Under the pieces are notes generated by a model. The model made no database searches, was not told the origin of the DNA, and saw only the letters and a list, made by a program, of their open reading frames with translations. This document shows, in pieces, positions 43,813 through 53,546 of a DNA stretch of 64,000 nucleotides. Origin of the DNA: Lachnospiraceae bacterium AF51-6-b8A (GTDB lineage: Bacteria; Bacillota; Clostridia; Lachnospirales; Lachnospiraceae); the NCBI GenBank assembly GCA_027682585.1, contig JAQCZH010000002.1, forward strand, positions 620,001 through 684,000. The letters are read 5' to 3'. How positions within the stretch are numbered: the stretch's first letter is position 1; every line of letters starts with the position of its first letter. The position numbers and the translations under genes were made by a program.

Positions 43813-44526
43813 TTACTGTTCGCGGAGCAGATCCCCCCTGGATGAAGCAGTATATGATGTATCGGCGGGCTGTCTGCGCAGAACCATCTTACAGATCGGA
43901 TTTCCCCTGGAAGAGAACTTCTCCTCATACTCGGTCATGACATTGCCCTGACACATCTTCTCATCCCGGTGCAGATCATATGTCTTCTCCTCAATTTGAA
44001 AGACGGCTGAGGCTGCTGCCGTCTCTAAAGAGAAATCAAAGAGTTCCCGGTTATCCGTCTTAAACTCAATCTTCCCATCACTCATCAGCACCTTATCATA
44101 ACGGCAGAGGAAAGGCTCAGAAGTCAGACGCCGATTCGCATGTCTGGCCTTAGGCCAGGGATCCGAGAAGTTCAGATAAATGCGCTCGACTTCTTCCGGG
44201 GCGAAGATATCGGGCAGATCCCAGGCGTCAATACAGAGAAAGCGCAGATTTGTCGGCATTTGTCCTTCCTGCCTCAGTACCTCCATCTTCTGCAGAGCCC
44301 GATAGAGAACAGAGGTATAGCGTTCTATTCCAATATAATTGATCCTTGGATGCAGGCGAGCCATATCAATAATAAAGCGCCCCTTGCCCATACCGATCTC
44401 CAACTGCAGGGGCTGCCTGCAGTCAAAGAGCTCCTGCCAATGCCCCCTCTGTTTGCCCGGCTCATGCACTACATAACTGCTCTTCTCTATGACCTCATCC
44501 GCCGCCGCAATTCTGCGCAATCTCAT
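43813..44526 (-). CDS. trmB: tRNA (guanine46-N7)-methyltransferase
   Basis: Makes m7G46 in tRNA using SAM. The 237-residue protein has LEIGMGKGRFIIDMA (SAM site), YIGIERYTSVL, the NFSDPWPKARHANRRL catalytic block and the EFKTDNRELFDFSLE segment. Length is normal apart from a short C-terminal extension. An AGGAAAG site precedes the ATG. Confidence 0.95.
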   Translation of the reverse strand: MRLRRIAAADEVIEKSSYVVHEPGKQRGHWQELFDCRQPLQLEIGMGKGRFIIDMARLHPRINYIGIERYTSVLYRALQKMEVLRQEGQMPTNLRFLCIDAWDLPDIFAPEEVERIYLNFSDPWPKARHANRRLTSEPFLCRYDKVLMSDGKIEFKTDNRELFDFSLETAAASAVFQIEEKTYDLHRDEKMCQGNVMTEYEEKFSSRGNPICKMVLRRQPADTSYTASSRGDLLREQ

Positions 44527-44717
44527 CTGTCTTTCCTCATTTTGCTCTAACCGGTGGTTATGCCTTGATGCATATCTTCCCCGGCTTCACTCTTTCGATT
44601 CCGTCCGCTAATACATTTCTACCCAATATGCTAAGATTCCCTCGAAATCAGATGAATGGCAGAGCCATTGATTTCTTCTGACCTTTTTCCATGCCGAGCA
44701 CATCTCGGACAAAGGTA

Positions 44718-44746
44718 CGCATAGCGTCCATTTTTTCTCCTGTCAA
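44718..44746 (-). promoter_or_regulatory. trmB promoter candidate
   Basis: Minus-strand TTGACA (perfect, 44741-44746) and TATGCG (44718-44723), spacing 17. The 408-base gap 44527-44934 holds this and the transporter terminator; no gene is evident. Confidence 0.35.
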
Positions 44747-44802
44747 AATACATTCCTGCCTTCCGCTCAAAAGCGCCCGCTCCAGTCCCTTCCGCTTTCA
44801 TG

Positions 44803-44850
44803 AAAAATCGGACTCAGGAAGATTTCACTCGATGAGATCATCCTGAGTCC
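44803..44850 (-). terminator. terminator of the formate/nitrite transporter gene
   Basis: Perfect 10-base arms GGACTCAGGA (44810-44819) and TCCTGAGTCC (44841-44850), followed on the minus strand by GATTTTTC. A second weaker CCCCC/GGGGG hairpin lies nearer the gene at 44888-44921. Confidence 0.8.
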
Positions 44851-44934
44851 TGAACTTACAATCGTTGAAAGGATCTTTGACGTTTAAGACCCCCAGGATA
44901 TGATCCCAAAGATCCGGGGGACTGCACCCGCACG

Positions 44935-45696
44935 TTATTTGTCCCTGGATGCAATGAAGTAAGGAACGGCGACAAAAATGACACCGCCGATCATATTGCC
45001 CAGCGTAACAACCAAAAGATTATAGAACCAGCCCCCAAGACTGACCGCCTGGCCCGCCGGATTTAAAAGAGCAGAGGTCAGCAGGGTCATATTGGCAACG
45101 CTGTGTTCAAATCCGGTTGTAATGAAGGCGAAGAGACACCAGAAGCACATAAGGATCTTGGCACTGTCACTCTTGACGCGGAAGCCGCACCATACCGCCA
45201 GGCAAACCAGGATATTGCAGAGAATACCGCGGCTTAAGAGGGGCACGAATCCAGCGGACATTTTAGCCAGAGCTCCCTTCGCGATAAATGCCGCAACTGC
45301 CTCTGTCTGCAGGCCGCTGGCGCTAAAAAGCAGAGCCAAGAGAACAGATCCAGCCACATTGCCAAGCCAGCACACAATCCAGAGTTTGACCAAATCTGCC
45401 AGGCTGACCTTGCCTCCCATCACCCCTGAAGACATGACCATAGTGTTCCCTGTAAAGAGTTCTCCTCCGGCGATCACGACAAGGCTTAAGGCGACTCCGA
45501 AAGAAGCTCCCATCACGATCTTCGTGGCCGGATTCCCATTCAGAAGTCCGCCGATTGTAAAGATAAGCAGTATCCCAAAACCGATATAGGCACCTGCCAA
45601 CATAGACAGCAGAAAATAACCCATGGGATTTTTCTTCAATAATCCCGCCTTAGCTACTGCGGCATTGGTCATCGCTGCGAATTCTTCCTTATACAT
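44935..45696 (-). CDS. formate/nitrite transporter (FNT) family protein
   Basis: Pentameric membrane channel for formate, nitrite or related small anions. The 253-residue protein has about six membrane helices, the GGELFTGNTMVMSSG loop and FITTGFEHSVANM with the central histidine (about residue 210) typical of the family. In a fermenter formate export is the more likely role. The start MYKEEFAAM follows an AGAGGAG site; six upstream codons are also open. It is a single-gene unit. Confidence 0.92.
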   Translation of the reverse strand: MYKEEFAAMTNAAVAKAGLLKKNPMGYFLLSMLAGAYIGFGILLIFTIGGLLNGNPATKIVMGASFGVALSLVVIAGGELFTGNTMVMSSGVMGGKVSLADLVKLWIVCWLGNVAGSVLLALLFSASGLQTEAVAAFIAKGALAKMSAGFVPLLSRGILCNILVCLAVWCGFRVKSDSAKILMCFWCLFAFITTGFEHSVANMTLLTSALLNPAGQAVSLGGWFYNLLVVTLGNMIGGVIFVAVPYFIASRDK

Positions 45697-45982
45697 AAAA
45701 CTCTCCTCTTCCATCAGGTCATAAATGTACGCTCGGCAATGCCCTGTAAGCCGAGCCGTAGCGCACGCTCTCCGTGAACATCTGACTGCTGCAAAAACTC
45801 CCCGCCCGGAGCCGGCAAACCTACTGCGACCTATTATAACCCAGATCCAGTTATCCTCAAAATCCTACTTTATCGTCCATTCGAACGTATTCATAATATT
45901 TCAGTCACTTCGTCACACTCGGAAGCTCCGTTGAAATTCGTCTCAGAAGATACGACAGATGAATCTTTCGCATTACCTCGCA

Positions 45983-46846
45983 TCACTCTCTCCGTTCCCT
46001 TAATTTTTCAGTTGTTCTCTCCTTCAAAATTTCGATCAGTCGCTTTTGCATCTCTTTATCATAGGCAGATCGATTTGCCCTGACTTCCCTCCCCTTTTCA
46101 TTATACAGGAACCCGGTATATCCGTTTTCTGTTGCCAGAACCGTATAAATACGGGCCATTGCTTCCGGTGAAATTGAAAACTTTGATTTTATGGCATATG
46201 CTTTTTTCATAATAGCGGGAAGACGATCGTATCGGCTCAAATCAACCTTGACATTCGTTACTCTGACTGCCTGAATGCGAACACCTTCCATGTGTTCCCT
46301 CATATATAGCGAAGCCATCAAAAGCGCTAATTTATTTTGATAATAGGTGGATGCCGGACGATAGTGCTTCCTTCCATCCAGATTGTGAATGTCAAGTTTG
46401 ATAAATGGATAAACGCACAATCCCTGCGACGATATGTTGATAATGCGCCCTCTCCCGCTTCTTCTGAGAGCGTCCTCCATTAATATTGAAATAAGATAGG
46501 GAGCTGCAACATTTGTCGCAAACTGTTTTTCCATTCCCTCATCTGTTATTGCAGGCTTCTTCACTGACAAATCAAAATCAGCTGCATTGTTAATCAATAC
46601 ATGAAGTTCCTTATGCAAAGACAGATACCTGGCAGCCACGCGTCTCACACCCGCCATAGAGGAAAGGTCCGCAAGAAGATAACCGACCTGTTGATTCCCA
46701 GTCTCTTCTGAGATAGAAGAAGCAGCCCTGGCCGCTCTTTCTTCATTTCTACAAATAAGCGTTACATGATACCCTTTTGCTGCAATCTGTCTGGCGGCCT
46801 GATATCCGATGCCGCTGTCAGCACCTGTGATGATACAATTCTTCAT
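45983..46846 (-). CDS. short-chain dehydrogenase/reductase
   Basis: NAD(P)-dependent oxidoreductase of the SDR superfamily; substrate unknown. The 287-residue protein has the Rossmann motif TGADSGIGYQAAR, NNAADFD, and the catalytic Ser...YxxxK set (NISSQG, YYQNKLA). It resembles the retinol-dehydrogenase-like subgroup in length and in the long C-terminal region, which ends in a very charged tail. An AGGAAG site precedes the ATG. No functional neighbours. Confidence 0.88.
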   Translation of the reverse strand: MKNCIITGADSGIGYQAARQIAAKGYHVTLICRNEERAARAASSISEETGNQQVGYLLADLSSMAGVRRVAARYLSLHKELHVLINNAADFDLSVKKPAITDEGMEKQFATNVAAPYLISILMEDALRRSGRGRIINISSQGLCVYPFIKLDIHNLDGRKHYRPASTYYQNKLALLMASLYMREHMEGVRIQAVRVTNVKVDLSRYDRLPAIMKKAYAIKSKFSISPEAMARIYTVLATENGYTGFLYNEKGREVRANRSAYDKEMQKRLIEILKERTTEKLRERRE

Positions 46847-47078
46847 CTTGTCGCTTCCTCAATCATACAAATTCCGATTTGTTATTCTGAATATTCTTAG
46901 ATTTTTCTTTCTATATCAACTACTTTCCCCTTTATTATCCCATAACATATGAGAATAATGGTATACACAGAAAAATAATCCTACAATAAATGTTGGGAAA
47001 GTAATAAGACGAACCTCTTACGGGATCTATCGATTTGAGAGGCTTCAAGCTTTGTCCTATAACTCTACATAGAGCCTG

Positions 47079-47119
47079 AAAAGCGGAAGTCGAAGGAGCT
47101 AATCTCCAGCGGCTTCCGC
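47079..47119 (-). terminator. tRNA-Arg terminator
   Basis: GCGGAAG (47083-47089) and CTTCCGC (47113-47119) with an inner GGAG/CTCC stem; the minus strand continues CTTTTCAGG. Confidence 0.75.
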
Positions 47120-47131
47120 ATGATTCTCTGG

Positions 47132-47205
47132 CGTCCACGATGTGATTCGAACACACGACCTACCGCTTAGGAGGCGGTCGCTCTATCCAGCTGAGCTACG
47201 CGGAC
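47132..47205 (-). tRNA. tRNA-Arg (anticodon CCT)
   Basis: A 74-base cloverleaf on the minus strand: acceptor GTCCGCG with CGTGGAC (one G-U pair), D-arm AGCTCAGCTGGATAGAGC, anticodon stem ACCGC/GCGGT with loop CTCCTAA (anticodon CCT, reads AGG), T-arm TGTTCGAATCA. CCA is not encoded. Confidence 0.97.
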
Positions 47206-47252
47206 TCATGAAATTAGAACTCATCTCTGTTTCATCAGATAAGAACGAATCA

Positions 47253-47261
47253 AGTATACCA
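47253..47261 (-). promoter_or_regulatory. tRNA-Arg extended -10 element
   Basis: Minus-strand TGGTATACT, an extended -10 box about 40 bases before the tRNA; no clear -35 box. Confidence 0.5.
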
Positions 47262-47323
47262 CAATTTTCTCTTTATAGGACCATATTTTTTCAAAACGAG
47301 ACAGGTGTGCTCGCGACTATGAA

Positions 47324-47704
47324 TCATTTCCTGCTCTTGCGAAACTGAATCTTCCAACCCACAATCCACCCCAGGACAAGCAGATAATTTTCAATCGCAC
47401 CGACTCCATTAACCAAACTTCTCTGATCAAGAAAGTGAACAAGGTGATTTGTTCCTATCCCAATTCCACCCACGATAAGAGTCAGAAGAACTGTCTTTAA
47501 AAAGTAAGCGTTATATTTAAGATTTACAGCGATCAGAATAATCATCACTGCGATATCCCAAACGGCTATTTCTCTCTGCCATCCGTAAGAGACATGATAA
47601 GCTGGATGACTTGCCATATCATCAGGAAAAAACAGTTACAGTACAACCGCCCCCGACATTGCAGCTATAACAAAGACAAAGAGGACTCTCAAAAACTTAT
47701 TCAT
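47324..47704 (-). pseudogene. small multi-span membrane protein gene interrupted by an in-frame stop
   Basis: Starting from ATG at 47704 (AGGG ribosome site) the frame reads MNKFLRVLFVFVIAAMSG, a signal or first membrane helix, then meets TAA at 47636-47638 (codon 23). The same frame continues open to 47324 with three more membrane segments (WDIAVMIILIAVN, VLLTLIVGGIGIG, LLVLGWIVGWKI). Read through, it would be 126 residues, so this is one gene broken by a nonsense change. The remaining 97-codon part has an ATG at 47617 but no ribosome site. I do not recognise the family. Confidence 0.65.
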
Positions 47705-47714
47705 ATGCCCTCCT

Positions 47715-48203
47715 TTATATTTCCTTCCCCAGTGCCTTATGCAATGCCTGCTCCTCCTCTTTTCCAAGAGTCGTAACCGAACGGCCGTCAATGATCTCCT
47801 TTATATAAGAATAACATCCCTCTCGGCTGTGCACCACATTCAAGATAAAGCCGTTATTTTCTCGGGTCAGCATAGCCAGAGAGAAACTGAGCTTGCCGCC
47901 CATCTGATCTAAGGCATTATACTTCATCAGACCGTATTTCTGAAAAGTTACCGCCGCCTTGTCTGAGAGATTCTTAATATTGCGTTCATTGGCGGCATTG
48001 GCCTCAACCAATTCATCTGCCTGATCCATACGAAAGACAAGACTCTCTTCCAGGGATTTTGCATTCTTTCCTCTCATAAAAACATCATACTTCTTCTGCA
48101 GCTTACGGATCTTAACCAGACTGATCAGAACCAGAATCAGAAGAACCAGGGCCAAAAAAATCAAGCCAATCACAACAAAAGGATTAACGACGTACTCTAA
48201 CAT
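47715..48203 (-). CDS. DUF4446 family membrane protein
   Basis: Unknown function; the family is found next to parB in many Clostridia. The 162-residue protein has one membrane helix (about 8-30), a coiled region (QKKYDVFMRGKNAKSLEESL) and a conserved C-terminal domain (KYNALDQMGGKLSFSLAML and LNVVHSREGCYSYIKEI). The start MLEYVVNPF follows GAGGT; 22 upstream codons are open but overlap a hairpin. It probably belongs to the parA-parB transcript. Confidence 0.85.
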   Translation of the reverse strand: MLEYVVNPFVVIGLIFLALVLLILVLISLVKIRKLQKKYDVFMRGKNAKSLEESLVFRMDQADELVEANAANERNIKNLSDKAAVTFQKYGLMKYNALDQMGGKLSFSLAMLTRENNGFILNVVHSREGCYSYIKEIIDGRSVTTLGKEEEQALHKALGKEI

Positions 48204-48227
48204 ATTTAACCTCAGCATTCTCATTTG

Positions 48228-48260
48228 AAAGTCCCCTCGCATTTCATGCGAAGGGACTTT
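48228..48260 (-). terminator. hairpin between parB and the DUF4446 gene
   Basis: AAAGTCCC..TCGCA pairs with TGCGA..GGGACTTT (one bulge). The U-tract is short (CTTTC), so it probably attenuates rather than fully ends the parAB transcript, or protects its 3' end. Confidence 0.55.
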
Positions 48261-48282
48261 ATTCTTCACACCTGTTTCTGTC

Positions 48283-49308
48283 TCACTGCTTCCTGAGTTG
48301 GATCAAATCCATAATTCTCTGCAACTCATCCTGAGAATAGTATTCTATCTCAAGTTTTCCCTTCTGATTATCTTTGGGATGAATCTTGACCTTAGTCCCC
48401 AGCGAAGTCTTCAGGTTTTCCTCCATCGTCTGATAGAGTATCATCATCTGCTCTGTCAGCGCCTTTTGCGTCTCAGACTTCCTTGGAAGTGGCTTCTGCA
48501 AACGGTGAACTTCCCTCTCCACATCGCGGACAGACATCTTCTGATCAAATGCCCTCTGTGCCAGATCAAACTGCAGATCCTTATTGCCAAGTCCAAGAAT
48601 TGCCCTTGCGTGACCGGTCGAGATCATCTCATCGATAACCATCTGCTGTACCCTGGGGTCCAGCTTGAGCAAACGCATCGAATTCGTGACCGCCGTTCTG
48701 CTCTTGGAGACTCGTTCAGCTACCTGGTCTTGTTTCAAATGAAACTCATCCAACAATTTCTTGTATGCCTGTGCCTCTTCAATGGGGTTGAGATCCTCAC
48801 GCTGAATATTCTCAATGAGCGCAATCTCTACGATTTCCTGTTCAGACAGATTTCGGATGATGACCGGCACTTCTTTCAGACCGGCAATCTTGGCCGCCCT
48901 CCAGCGACGCTCTCCGGCGACAATTTCATAGTAGTCGCCTCTCTCCTGAACCACCAAAGGCGAAAGCACACCAAACTGACGAATGGATTCCGCTAATTCT
49001 TCCAGCGCGTCCTCATCAAACCGTTTTCTTGGCTGCTCCCGGTTAGGCTCTACTTTATGAATATCAACAAATACGACACCTTCTCCAGCCTTTGACTTAC
49101 TTTCTTTCTTTCCTTTATTTTCATCAGCTTTGATTGGTTCGCAACCTGCATGAATGGGTCCTTGTTTATGACCACCGGATTTTCCAGTGCTGCTATCCTT
49201 CATTGCCGTCTTGCTGACTGTTCTGTTTTTTAACTTCCCGCCGCCAGTTGTCTTATTGGGAATCAATGAATCCAAGCCTCTTCCAAGACCACTTTTTTTT
49301 GCTGCCAT
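48283..49308 (-). CDS. parB: chromosome partitioning protein ParB (Spo0J)
   Basis: CTP-dependent clamp that loads at parS and organises the origin region. The 341-residue protein starts MAAKKSGLGRGLDSLIPNK, has a basic, Ser/Lys-rich linker (about 20-75) longer than usual, then the CTP-binding N domain with GERRWRAAK and ENIQREDLNPIEEA, the HTH (DQVAERVSKSRTAVTNSMRL) and the C-terminal dimer domain. It abuts parA directly. Three parS sites lie within 2.2 kb. Confidence 0.96.
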   Translation of the reverse strand: MAAKKSGLGRGLDSLIPNKTTGGGKLKNRTVSKTAMKDSSTGKSGGHKQGPIHAGCEPIKADENKGKKESKSKAGEGVVFVDIHKVEPNREQPRKRFDEDALEELAESIRQFGVLSPLVVQERGDYYEIVAGERRWRAAKIAGLKEVPVIIRNLSEQEIVEIALIENIQREDLNPIEEAQAYKKLLDEFHLKQDQVAERVSKSRTAVTNSMRLLKLDPRVQQMVIDEMISTGHARAILGLGNKDLQFDLAQRAFDQKMSVRDVEREVHRLQKPLPRKSETQKALTEQMMILYQTMEENLKTSLGTKVKIHPKDNQKGKLEIEYYSQDELQRIMDLIQLRKQ

Positions 49309-50079
49309 CTAGATATCCTTCCTCTCAATTACTTCCCTGGCCAGATTCCGATATGACTCTGCTCCAGAAGAACGGCTGTCATAGAGATGAATTGGCAGGC
49401 CGTGCGAAGGCGCCTCCGCCAGACGAATATTTCTGGGAATAATCGTATTATAAATTTTTGTATTGAGATTCTCGCGGACAGATGCTACAACATCTGCTGA
49501 CAGATTCGTTCTGGCATCATACATGGTGAACACCACGCCATCCATAGTCAGATCCGGATTCAGGCGTTCCTGCACCAATTCAATCGTATGGATCAGCTGA
49601 CTCATTCCCTCCAGGGCATAATACTCACACTGAATGGGAACGAGTACGCTGTCTGCTGTTGTCATAGCATTAACCGTCAATATATTGAGGGACGGCGGAC
49701 AATCGATCAAGATATAGTCATAATCATCTCGAATATAATCAACTGCATTTCTAAGAATATATTCCTTCTCATCAAGTTCCAGCAATTCAACTTCAGCTCC
49801 TGCCAGATTCACATTGGAAGGAAGCACCGTAAGATTCTCCGCGCCATCCACTGCCCGCATTGCCTGGCGGATCCCACACTCATCAACCAGCAATTCATAA
49901 ATTGTATTTTCCAAATGATCCTTGTCAATTCCCAGTCCGCTCGTCGCATTTCCCTGTGGATCGCAATCAATCAGAAGGACCTTCTTCCCCGCTTCTGCCA
50001 GGCATGCTGCTAAATTAATCGAAGTTGTCGTTTTCCCCACGCCACCCTTTTGGTTGGCAATTGCAATGACTCTTCCCAT
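49309..50079 (-). CDS. parA: chromosome partitioning ATPase ParA (Soj)
   Basis: Walker-type ATPase that works with ParB in origin segregation and also acts on DnaA in Bacillus. The 256-residue protein has the deviant Walker A KGGVGKTTT, IDCDPQGNATSG and DCPPSLNILTVNAM. The start MGRVIAIANQKGG follows an AGGAG site; a 14-codon upstream extension reads through a parS site and is rejected. Its stop is directly followed by the parB start. Confidence 0.96.
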   Translation of the reverse strand: MGRVIAIANQKGGVGKTTTSINLAACLAEAGKKVLLIDCDPQGNATSGLGIDKDHLENTIYELLVDECGIRQAMRAVDGAENLTVLPSNVNLAGAEVELLELDEKEYILRNAVDYIRDDYDYILIDCPPSLNILTVNAMTTADSVLVPIQCEYYALEGMSQLIHTIELVQERLNPDLTMDGVVFTMYDARTNLSADVVASVRENLNTKIYNTIIPRNIRLAEAPSHGLPIHLYDSRSSGAESYRNLAREVIERKDI

Positions 50080-50098
50080 ATTTCTCCTTTTCCCTATA

Positions 50099-50114
50099 TG
50101 TTTCACGTGAAACA
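50099..50114. other. parS site 1
   Basis: TGTTTCACGTGAAACA, the perfect 16-base parS palindrome, 20 bases before the parA start and within its leader. Confidence 0.95.
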
Positions 50115-50202
50115 TACACATATTTTACAGCGAAGTTCTTCTCAACGAAAGTACAATATAACAAGTGCATCCTACTAAATATAGAATTTTTAAAACCAAT
50201 AA

Positions 50203-50218
50203 TGTTTCACGTGAAACA
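50203..50218. other. parS site 2
   Basis: TGTTTCACGTGAAACA, a second perfect copy, 104 bases from the first. The 393-base interval 50080-50472 is AT-rich, carries the parS group and presumably the parA promoter, and has no gene. Confidence 0.95.
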
Positions 50219-50449
50219 CAGAATTTAATTCCTTGGAATCATCATAATGATTCATCCCTACACACCAAAAGATAATCTGATTCAGCCTTGGGGATGGACG
50301 ATTATTTCTACGATTATAATTTCAGAAGTTCTTACCACATATTGAAACAATATATACGCGACATGACCCTGTATTTTTTTATTCTAATTCTCTATAAATA
50401 CCGCCAACGAATAAATATCGCATGTGCTTATTTCCACATATCAAGATTA

Positions 50450-50465
50450 TGTTTCACGTGAAACA
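50450..50465. other. parS site 3
   Basis: TGTTTCACGTGAAACA, third perfect copy, just after the rsmG stop. Confidence 0.95.
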
Positions 50466-50472
50466 TATAAAA

Positions 50473-51213
50473 TCATTTGTTCTCTTTTCTGTCTCCTTTA
50501 AGCGGATCTTTTGACGGTGTGCCTGCCTTTCGCGGATAAATCTTCGGTGTTCTTCCTGTTTTACGGATCATGACTAAGGACCTGGAAAAATCAGAGTTGG
50601 GGAGCATAAACTGTTCTACATGTACAATTTTTCCTCCCAGCAGTTGAATTCCAAACTTTCCCTCACGGAGTTCCCTCTCTATCTGCCCTGACTTATAGGC
50701 GATGAAGTTCCCGCCTTCTTTCACAAAGGGAAGACAATATTCAGAGAGCGTCGAAATATTTGCCACTGCGCGAGAGACAACATGATTGTAAGACTCCCGA
50801 TACTTCTTTTGCCTGCCCATTTCTTCGGCACGCCCATGAATTGCTTCAATACCCCTAAGTCCTAATCGATCAATGACCTCCTGTAGAAAATGAATTCTCT
50901 TATTCAGGGAATCCAGAAGTGTTATCTGCAGATCAGGATAGACGATTTTTAGCGGGATTCCCGGAAATCCTGCTCCGGTTCCCAGATCAAGCATTTTTCC
51001 CTCTAAACTCGAACATATGTTTGATATGGAAAGGGAATCCAGAAAGTGCTTACTGACAACTTCTGAATAATCTGTGATTGCTGTCAGGTTCATCACCTTA
51101 TTTTTCTCAATCAACATATCGTAATAGGTCAGAAAGGCCTCATATTGCCGGTTATCCAACTGATATCCCAGACAATTCAGTCCCTCCTTAAATTTGCGAA
51201 TATCATACTTCAT
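50473..51213 (-). CDS. rsmG: 16S rRNA (guanine527-N7)-methyltransferase RsmG
   Basis: Makes m7G527 in 16S rRNA; loss gives low-level streptomycin resistance. The 246-residue protein has VMNLTAITD, HFLDSLSIS, the SAM motif MLDLGTGAGFPGIPLKI and VSRAVANISTLSEYCLP. Length is typical. It lies between mnmG and the parS-parA region, as in Bacillus. Confidence 0.96.
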   Translation of the reverse strand: MKYDIRKFKEGLNCLGYQLDNRQYEAFLTYYDMLIEKNKVMNLTAITDYSEVVSKHFLDSLSISNICSSLEGKMLDLGTGAGFPGIPLKIVYPDLQITLLDSLNKRIHFLQEVIDRLGLRGIEAIHGRAEEMGRQKKYRESYNHVVSRAVANISTLSEYCLPFVKEGGNFIAYKSGQIERELREGKFGIQLLGGKIVHVEQFMLPNSDFSRSLVMIRKTGRTPKIYPRKAGTPSKDPLKGDRKENK

Positions 51214-51393
51214 ATCATGCCCTGTTCTTCTGAAATTTTCCTGAAATGATCCGTTTTCCTGTCCTCATATCAATTCTGATGTCATATGATATCGCATTCT
51301 GCGGATACAAATATGACACCTATAATTTCACTCCACGCATACGAATCTGATCCTGCATTATTTTCAGCCGCGGAAAAAGCTAAACTAACTGCC

Positions 51394-53286
51394 TCAGCGC
51401 TCAAGATATTTTCCCTGTTTGATATAGACCATCAGCACAGAAATATCTGCAGGCGAGACGCCTGATATGCGGGAAGCCTGTCCTATGTTTTTAGGACGAA
51501 TCTTAGATAGCTTCTGTCTGGCTTCAATGCGAAGGTTATCGACCTTCGCGTAATCGAGTTCCTCTGGAATAACTTTCTCCTCCAATTTTTTAAAATGTTC
51601 CACCTGCTTGATTTGACGATCAATATAGCCCTGATACTTAATCCCAATATTGATCTGTTGGCAGACATCCTCTGCAAGCGATGGCCGGCCCGGATCCAGA
51701 ACTACCAGCTTCTGATAGGATAGTTCCGGCCTGCGAATCAGTTCCTCCAGAGAAACAGATCCATCCTCCGGAATAGGAGAGGAGTTCTGTGATTGCAGAA
51801 TATCATTGTTCTGTCGGCTTCCTCCCAGACGTATACCCTTGATTCGCTCCCGTTCCCTCTCAATTGCCAGCCTCTTGATCTGAACCTTTCGATAACGATC
51901 TTCAGAAATTAGTCCGACCTGATAGCCAAGCGGCGTCAATCGAAGATCCGCATTGTCCTGACGAAGCAGAAGACGATATTCCGCTCTGGATGTCATCATA
52001 CGATAGGGTTCGAAGGACTCCTTAGTCACCAGATCGTCAATCAAAACTCCAATATAGGAGGAAGACCGGTCCAGGATCAGCGGTTTTCTTTCCTGAACTT
52101 TCATTGCCGCATTAATCCCGGCAATCAGTCCCTGCGCAGCCGCCTCCTCATAACCAGAAGAACCATTAAACTGTCCGCCTGCAAATAGACCCGGGACTTC
52201 CTTAAATTCCAAAGAAACATCCAGTTGATTGGCATCGATACAGTCGTATTCGATAGCATAGGCATTTCTTGTTATCTTCGCGTGCTCCAGACCTGGAACT
52301 GTATGATAGAAGTCGTACTGTACATCTTCCGGCATGGAAGAGGAAGCTCCGGAGATATACATCTCATTGGTATCCAACCCCTCAGGTTCTACAAAAAGCT
52401 GATGACGGGATTTGTCCGGAAATTTAACCACCTTATCCTCAATAGAGGGACAGTAGCGGGGACCTGTTCCCTCAATTACACCGGCATAAATGGGTGATCG
52501 ATCAATATTTTCCCGCAGAATGCGGTGTCCCCTCTCATTGGTGTAGGTTAGATAGCAGGTAACCTGTTCCTTCTGTACACTGGCCGGATCCGTCGTGAAA
52601 GAGAAAGGTACGACCGGACTGTCTCCATATTGAGGCTGCATTCGACTGAAATCAATGGAAGATCGATCTATACGGGCCGGTGTTCCTGTCTTAAAACGCC
52701 GCAGAGCGATCCCAAGCTGCTCCAAAGAAGCAGTCAGATGATTAGCAGAACGGAGTCCATTGGGACCGGTATACTCAATCACATCGCCATAGAAACAGCG
52801 AGCCCTGAGATAAGTCCCGGTCGCAAGAATTACCGCCTTTCCCCAATAGCTTGCACCGGAGAAAGTTCTGCATCCTGCAGCACTTCCATTCTTCGTCAGA
52901 ATCTCAGTGATCTCAGCCTGTCGCAGAGTCAAATGCTCTTCAGCCTGCAAGGTCTTTCGCATTTCAACGGAATAACGATATTTGTCAGCCTGACAGCGCA
53001 GAGAGTGAACAGCAGGTCCCTTGGAAGCATTGAGCATCTTGGATTGAAGGAAAGTCTTATCTATATTGATTCCCATCTGACCTCCCAGAGCATCAATCTC
53101 ACGAACCAAATGTCCCTTGGAAGAGCCTCCAATATGCGGATTGCAGGGCATCATGGCCACAGAGTCCATGCTGACTGTGAAAATGATGGTCTCTAATCCC
53201 AGTCTGGCACAGGCCAAAGCGGCCTCACAGCCAGCATGACCTGCACCGACCACTATGACATCATAATTTTCTGAAACATGATTCAT
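51394..53286 (-). CDS. mnmG: tRNA uridine-5-carboxymethylaminomethyl modification enzyme MnmG
   Basis: FAD enzyme that with MnmE installs cmnm5 at the tRNA wobble uridine. The 630-residue protein begins [20 protein letters not shown], has [24 protein letters not shown] and the C-terminal domain ending [19 protein letters not shown]. The start follows AGAAGGA; seven more codons upstream are open. It is downstream of mnmE, separated by a terminator-like hairpin, so it probably also has its own promoter. Confidence 0.97.
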   Translation of the reverse strand: MNHVSENYDVIVVGAGHAGCEAALACARLGLETIIFTVSMDSVAMMPCNPHIGGSSKGHLVREIDALGGQMGINIDKTFLQSKMLNASKGPAVHSLRCQADKYRYSVEMRKTLQAEEHLTLRQAEITEILTKNGSAAGCRTFSGASYWGKAVILATGTYLRARCFYGDVIEYTGPNGLRSANHLTASLEQLGIALRRFKTGTPARIDRSSIDFSRMQPQYGDSPVVPFSFTTDPASVQKEQVTCYLTYTNERGHRILRENIDRSPIYAGVIEGTGPRYCPSIEDKVVKFPDKSRHQLFVEPEGLDTNEMYISGASSSMPEDVQYDFYHTVPGLEHAKITRNAYAIEYDCIDANQLDVSLEFKEVPGLFAGGQFNGSSGYEEAAAQGLIAGINAAMKVQERKPLILDRSSSYIGVLIDDLVTKESFEPYRMMTSRAEYRLLLRQDNADLRLTPLGYQVGLISEDRYRKVQIKRLAIERERERIKGIRLGGSRQNNDILQSQNSSPIPEDGSVSLEELIRRPELSYQKLVVLDPGRPSLAEDVCQQINIGIKYQGYIDRQIKQVEHFKKLEEKVIPEELDYAKVDNLRIEARQKLSKIRPKNIGQASRISGVSPADISVLMVYIKQGKYLER

Positions 53287-53362
53287 GCGAATTTCCTTCT
53301 CGCTCATTTCTCATAATACAGGGGAAAGATTTTTTAAAATTACAATTTCTTCCATGCAAACC

Positions 53363-53403
53363 AAAAATCCCTGTCCTGTTCTCAACCACCTAGGGACAGA
53401 TTT
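53363..53403 (-). terminator. terminator-like hairpin between mnmE and mnmG
   Basis: CTGTCC and GGACAG pair with extended AAAT/ATTTTT arms, ending on the minus strand in GGGATTTTTGG. It lies about 145 bases after the mnmE stop. Confidence 0.5.
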
Positions 53404-53546
53404 CAAAGACAGATATCGCTTACGCCCTCCATTCATAGGAATACCATCTGCCCTTTCCCGTTATTTCTGTCCTCCCGATAATTGAATCCTGCTGACTTCT
53501 GAATTTCTGCCAGCAGAAATTTATACTGACAGATTAAGCAGCAATG

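Noticed and set aside
44648..44731. Minus-strand 27-codon frame with an AGGAG site upstream of trmB
   Set aside because: Two frames are open here, the peptide matches nothing, and the same bases form a TTGACA-17-TATGCG promoter; too little support for a gene.
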